Origin: Pristionchus mayeri
Taxonomy: Eukaryota > Nematoda > Chromadorea > Rhabditida > Neodiplogasteridae
DNA length: 64,000 nucleotides
Reading direction: 5' to 3'
Assembly: GCA_036245805.1 (NCBI GenBank)
Contig: BTRK01000001.1
Coordinates: 3,534,001-3,598,000 of the forward strand
Both the position numbers and the translations under genes were made by a program. Within the stretch, counting starts at the first letter, position 1. Every line of letters starts with the position of its first letter. Shown here one piece after another: positions 59,276-64,000 of the stretch. The notes under the pieces were generated by a model. It was given only the letters and a program-made list of their open reading frames with translations. It searched no databases and was not told the origin of the DNA.

Positions 59276-61488
59276 GAGACCCGCTCGGTAAGATTCGACC
59301 ACCCCACGGTCACGTTCCTCTAGCAACAGGATCCACAGGCTCTTTCCTATGTCGGATGGAGTGCCTTGGGCCAGCATTATGAAATTCACCTCTTATTAGA
59401 TTGCACGGCCAATGAGCAAGTTCAAATTATTAATATAGGTGAAAATGGACAAAAAATCATATTTTCTGAGCTTTTCGAATTTGACTCAAAAATAAATTTG
59501 TACTTTATTTGTGGTGCCCTGAGTATCAAAAAAATAATATCTGAGCAAATTCCACTCGATTCTGAATACACTTTTTCGGTCCAATTTTTCACTTTTTTTG
59601 AGTTTATACGGCTTCTAAAGGGTCAAAGCCCTTAGGTTTTATGTACGCGTGATTGCCCGATAGTACCTGAGTGTATCCCTCAAGATGTTATGAACCGGCT
59701 CGATTCCGCTTTTTTGTATTTTTTTCTAAACGTGTCGTGTTACCATCTCTGCCATATGAAACATGACCATATCAGCGAAGCATATTGAATTTCGACCAGA
59801 AACTGTCAGTTTGCGACTAATCTAGGATAGCGAAGATAAAAGGTACTGAAAATTTTGAAGTTTGGCGAATTTTAGAAAAATGGTTTTTCATTGGTACTAT
59901 TGGTACTATGTTCGTCGCTCGATAAACCTCAAATTTCAACCCAAAGCCCATGGCTCATAACGAAAACTTGCAGTACATATCGACTATTATTAGAAAAGAA
60001 CATTGGATCGATCATGACTTTTTCCGAAATTTACGTATTCCCGCCCTGAAAACGCTTCATCATTGAAGGCGACTGGAACTTGGTAGTTTTCGGAGGCAAT
60101 TCATGCAATGTTCAACCTGATTTCACTTTTCTGCAACTTGTGGGATTGGGTGGGACCAGAAAACAATGCAGTTGATACCCATATTGCGAAATCGACTTTC
60201 GCAACATCGAAACTTCCTAAAATCGTGCATTCCAATCTCACGAATTTCAACCCAAAGCCTACTCATTGTAGTCACAAGTTGAAGTAGGCTCTCAAATGAC
60301 TCTCACACGGTAGAAAGCACTATCGGATCATCTTCCGAAACTTGAGTTTTTTTCAATTGAAAATTGCAAATCAAATTTTCGAAAAATGCCGTGTTTTCAG
60401 GGCCAAAATACTTATATTTCGGAAAACGGTATGATCGATCCGACGCTATATTCTTATAGTAGTCGATCTGTATTGCATCTTTTCGGTATAATTCGTGGGC
60501 TTTGGGTTGAAATTCGTGAGATTGGAATACCCAATTTTAGGAAGTTTCGATGTTGCGAAAGTCGATTTCGCAATATGGGTATCAACTGCATTGTTTTCTG
60601 GTCCCACCCAATCCCACAAGTTGCAGAAAAGTGAAATCAGGTTGATTGCATGAAATCGCCTTCGAAAACTACCAAGTTCCAGCCGCCTTCAATGATGAAG
60701 CGTTTTCAGGGCCGGAATACGTAAATTTCGGAAAAAGTCATGATCGATCCAATGTTCTTTTCTAATAATAGTCGATATGTACTGCAAGTTTTCGCTATGA
60801 GCCATGGGCTTTGGGTTGAAATTTGAGGTTTATCGAGCGACGAACATAGTACCAATAGTACCAATGAAAAACCATTTTTCTAAAATTCGCCAAACTTCAA
60901 AATTTTCAGTACCTTTTATCTTCGCTATCATAGATTAGTCGCAAACTGACAGTTTCTGGCCGATATTCAATATGCTTCGCTGATATGGTCATGTTTCATA
61001 TGGCAGAGATGGTAACACGACACGTTTAGAAAAAAAATACAAAAAAGCGGAATCGAGCCGGTTCATAACATCTTGAGGGATACACTCAGGTACCATCGGG
61101 CAATCACGCGTACATAAAACATAAGGGCTTTGACCCTTTAGAAGCCGTATAAACTCAAAAAAGTGAAAAATTGGACCGAAAAAGTGTATTCAGAATCGAG
61201 TGGTATTGGCTCAGATTTTATTGTTTTTATACTCAGGGCACCACAAATAAAGTGCAAATTGATTTTTGAGTCAAATTCGAAAAGATCAGAAAATATGATT
61301 TTTTGTCAATTTTCACCTATATTAATAATTTGAACTTGCTCATTGGCCGTGTAATATAATAAGAGATGAATTTCATAATGCTGGCTCAAGGCACTCCATC
61401 CGACATAGGAAAGAGCCTTTGGATCCTGTTGCTAGAGGAACGTGACCGCAGGGTGCTCGAAATGGTCGAGTCTTACGGAGCGGGTCTC
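59276..61488. mobile_element. Second TTAA-flanked palindromic element
   Basis: Begins GAGACCCGCTCGG at 59276 and ends with the complement at 61488, with TTAA outside at 59272-59275 and 61489-61492. The two halves are inverted copies around a centre near 60390. The terminal GAGACCC is shared with the element at 6034-7801, so both belong to one group although their interiors differ. No transposase was seen. Confidence 0.82.
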
Positions 61489-61492
61489 TTAA

Positions 61493-61876
61493 TCAACGTT
61501 AGATTGAAAGATAAATTCAGCGATCGCGAATTTTTTAGAGTCCATTGCTTCATCGTGTAAGATTACATAATTCATTATCATTACATCGCATACCCATACT
61601 TTCGAGGTTGTATGAACTGTGATAATGCACCGATTTCCACACATTTATAAGAAACGACGTTAGAGAGATAAGGTGAACAGCAGACAAAGCTAAGAAAGGT
61701 CAAACACTACAGTCGATCGAAAGCCCAATACTCCACGCCTATACTATCGACATTACCGGTACAATGGTCAAGCGGCCATCATTTCTCTCGCTCTTTATTT
61801 GTTCCCACATTCCCAGACAATCAATCGTACCAGGCCCTACGCAAGCTATCATTTTCTATACACCACTATTCAGGGG
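61493..61876. other. Upstream region of secreted-protein gene 2
   Basis: Probable promoter; no other feature is seen. Confidence 0.35.
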
Positions 61877-61884
61877 TATATAAG
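61877..61884 (+). promoter_or_regulatory. TATA box of secreted-protein gene 2
   Basis: TATATAAG lies 76 bases before the ATG, almost the same distance as in paralogue 1, followed by the shared CACCAGTTCACTG. Confidence 0.7.
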
Positions 61885-61952
61885 CCGTCCAGGTCTCCTT
61901 ATCCTCACCAGTTCACTGTCCTCCGTTCTCTGATCTACTGCCTCCATCTACC

Positions 61953-63200
61953 ATGGCATCCTCCTTCATTCTCGCCTTCTCCTCTGGCTTCTTCCTACTC
62001 GCGCTTCTCTCAGCGTTGGCTTTCGTGGACCACTCGGATGTATGCTTGATCTACTTCGTACCGTATCCATGCTACTCTGCTCTGATTTTACAAAGAATAT
62101 TTTCGATCTACTTAAAAATTAATGCATCATCATTAGATGCAGTCCAATATACCCATTCCACAGTTCTCAGCCTTGGTTATGACAATTATCCGTGCACAAG
62201 CAAATGTTGTCATCTTCACTCTCTTCAGGCCTGCGCTCCCACCGGGATGAACATGTCTGGAAGGAGGAAGCGATCGGTGCGTTATTCTCTCATTTTTTTG
62301 CTTTTCCCCTTTTATCGCTATTGAATTGTACTGATCCATCTGTTCTGATTCTTGATATTCTAGGTGGAAGACGACGTGCATGTCATCGTCACCTCCTCGG
62401 AACCATTTGATCTGTCCAAGGCCGCTGACAACATGGTGACTGTAGAGAAGAAGGTATGATCTACCGTCACCCCTGATCTACCAAATCATAGTCGAATAAT
62501 CATTTTTATAGTACTTGAACTCCAGTGCGTTATGAATACCACGTAACACTAGACAAGCTATCGTGCCCAACAACATTCAATTCTCTCCTTGTTCAGCTCA
62601 AGGAGTTCGCCGACACCGAGGGCATTTCCTTCAAGCGGCTCCAGGAGCTCCCGCGCACTGCTGAGAATGTCGGAGGAAAATTCGGTGAGAGCTCATAATC
62701 CTCGATTCCGGAAATCCCTATCGGTGCACAGTAAGCTACATGGATAACATTGATCGTTCAGTTTTACAACATATCATTGTTTAGATATACGGTATCTCCT
62801 GGGCAAATCACCAATCAAAATCAATAATCTCAGGAGTGCACTTCACGGTCGAGGGCGCTATCGAGCGATGTGCGCGCGTCCTCCAGTTCATCAAGGCAGC
62901 TTGTAATGAAGTAAAGGAGGTAAATCCGCTCGTGAATCAATTCGCGATCGCCTAGATCTACCGTATCCCAATTTACAGGTCGTCTCTGGCACAGTCAAGT
63001 GCGGCGCCTTCGAGGCCGTGCAAGTGACCAAGAAGGATGCTCAGGTAATTAAGTGTTATCGTAGTGACGAATGCATTGTTTTTTTTATATTTCTCGAAAT
63101 CACCTGTCGATACAAAACGCATTAATTTCAGGAAGATAAGAAAAATGCGAAGAAAGATGAGAAAAATCAAGAGAAAACCGATACCCAGAAGAACGAGTAG
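61953..63200 (+). CDS. Secreted pro-protein with furin site, paralogue 2 (early stop)
   Basis: Exons are 61953-62039, 62229-62276, 62364-62453, 62597-62684, 62834-62919, 62979-63044 and 63132-63200. Signal peptide, GRRKRS site, four cysteines and intron phases match paralogue 1; exon 2 is six codons shorter. In the last exon TAG at 63198-63200 stops the frame, but the same frame continues with a lysine/glutamate-rich tail to TAA at 63252-63254, aligned with the end of paralogue 1. The tail is therefore shortened by 17 residues through one base change, or TAG is read through. Confidence 0.83.
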
Positions 63201-63281
63201 AAGGAAGAAAACGAGAAGTCTGGGGAAGCAAAGGGAGAGGAGAACCATGTCTAATTGCCGTATTTTAATTGCTGGGGTGCT

Positions 63282-63287
63282 AATAAA
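63282..63287 (+). promoter_or_regulatory. Polyadenylation signal
   Basis: AATAAA 28 bases after the original stop position of paralogue 2. Confidence 0.6.
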
Positions 63288-64000
63288 TTGTTAAATATAT
63301 TTCAATTATCGATTTCGCACTACATACAAAACTAAAATTAACAGAAGCAGGCGTTGGAACGAAATTTTCGAAATTTTATGAATCACCACCCGCGAATCAA
63401 AAATTGTCGCACGATCTTTTTTTCAATTACAAAAACATCGATAAATGAACTCCTGAGACATAGTTTTAATTAAAAATAAGAAAAACAATGAGCTCATGGT
63501 GAATCCATTACTTATTTTTTCGAAGGGGAAACAAGTCGAGCGTTGAATATACGCGAGTTTCCAAACCAATCCCTGATCTGTGTGAATACCAAGGGCGCCA
63601 GGCCGGATGAAAAAACTTAAACAACCAAAAAACAGTACGCTTCGAACGTATTTTCAAAGTATGTTATCACATTGTTAGCAATTTTTCTGCGAAAATACTA
63701 CTCAAGAGTAACATTTTGATTATTATCCGGAAGGATCTCGTCCGACGGTGATCATCTGTCCTAGTGTAGTCTATCGATTGGACGCCCTATGCAACAGTTG
63801 GTGCACTCAGGATCACCCCAAGACTCGATGACGGGTTATCTCATGAGAGTTTTTGAATAGTCCTTTCGGAGTTTTTGAATAGTACTTCCCTATCATGATT
63901 TTTTTGAGTTCTTAATTACGGCGTGTAACATATATTCGAAGATGATGTCAGCGATCTTTGATTGAAGTCTCCGAGAAAGCGCATGACTGAAATAGCCTGA
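63288..64000. other. Downstream intergenic, no gene
   Basis: A repeated GAGTTTTTGAATAG occurs twice near 63847-63880. No gene is supported. Confidence 0.35.

Noticed and set aside
1..64000. CRISPR array, rRNA genes, operon structure
   Set aside because: Repeats are inverted or transposon-derived without regular spacers; splice sites and gene families show a eukaryotic genome; no rRNA seen.

Overview
The window looks like nematode nuclear DNA, probably a rhabditid or diplogastrid. Genes are split into many exons of about 50-150 bp with TTTCAG-type acceptors, some introns are only about 40-50 bp, and the gene families are ones expanded in nematodes: a DUF273 glycosyltransferase, a GT92 (DUF23) glycosyltransferase, a fukutin/LicD-like protein and proteins with two DM domains. 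I could not fix the genus. Exons below were joined by hand using splice sites, codon phase and similarity between paralogues; no search was run.

Layout. 1-3.2 kb: a small palindrome and no confident gene. 3.2-8.0 kb: a minus-strand DUF273 gene with a TTAA-flanked palindromic element in its first intron. 9.0-25.2 kb: a very large palindrome with arms of about 6.4 kb. Each arm carries a short DM-domain gene and a tiny unknown gene facing it; an RTE-type LINE is inserted in the left arm only. 28-31 kb: a second copy of the same two-gene cassette, this time with a two-DM-domain gene. 34.7-36.1 kb: a fukutin/LicD-like gene. 36.5-37.8 kb: a third DM locus, also with two DM domains. 41.8-54.0 kb: a GT92 gene inflated to 12 kb by three large palindromic insertions in its introns. 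55.0-56.9 kb: remains of an M17 leucine aminopeptidase lacking its catalytic exons. 57.3-63.3 kb: two tandem paralogues for a secreted, furin-site-containing protein, separated by a second TTAA-flanked palindrome.

Two themes stand out. First, DM-domain genes (the doublesex/mab-3 family, linked to male development in animals) are amplified here to four loci in 28 kb, two of them as mirror copies in a nearly identical palindrome, each cassette paired with a small unknown protein gene. Second, inverted repeats occur at every scale: 110-bp hat-like hairpins with 8-bp target duplications, TTAA- and TA-flanked palindromes of 2-4 kb, palindromes inside palindromes, and the 16-kb palindrome. In several cases one arm preserves the empty site of an insertion found in the other arm.

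Several otherwise good gene models each need one base added or removed in a homopolymer run. This points to consensus errors in the assembly as much as to pseudogenes.
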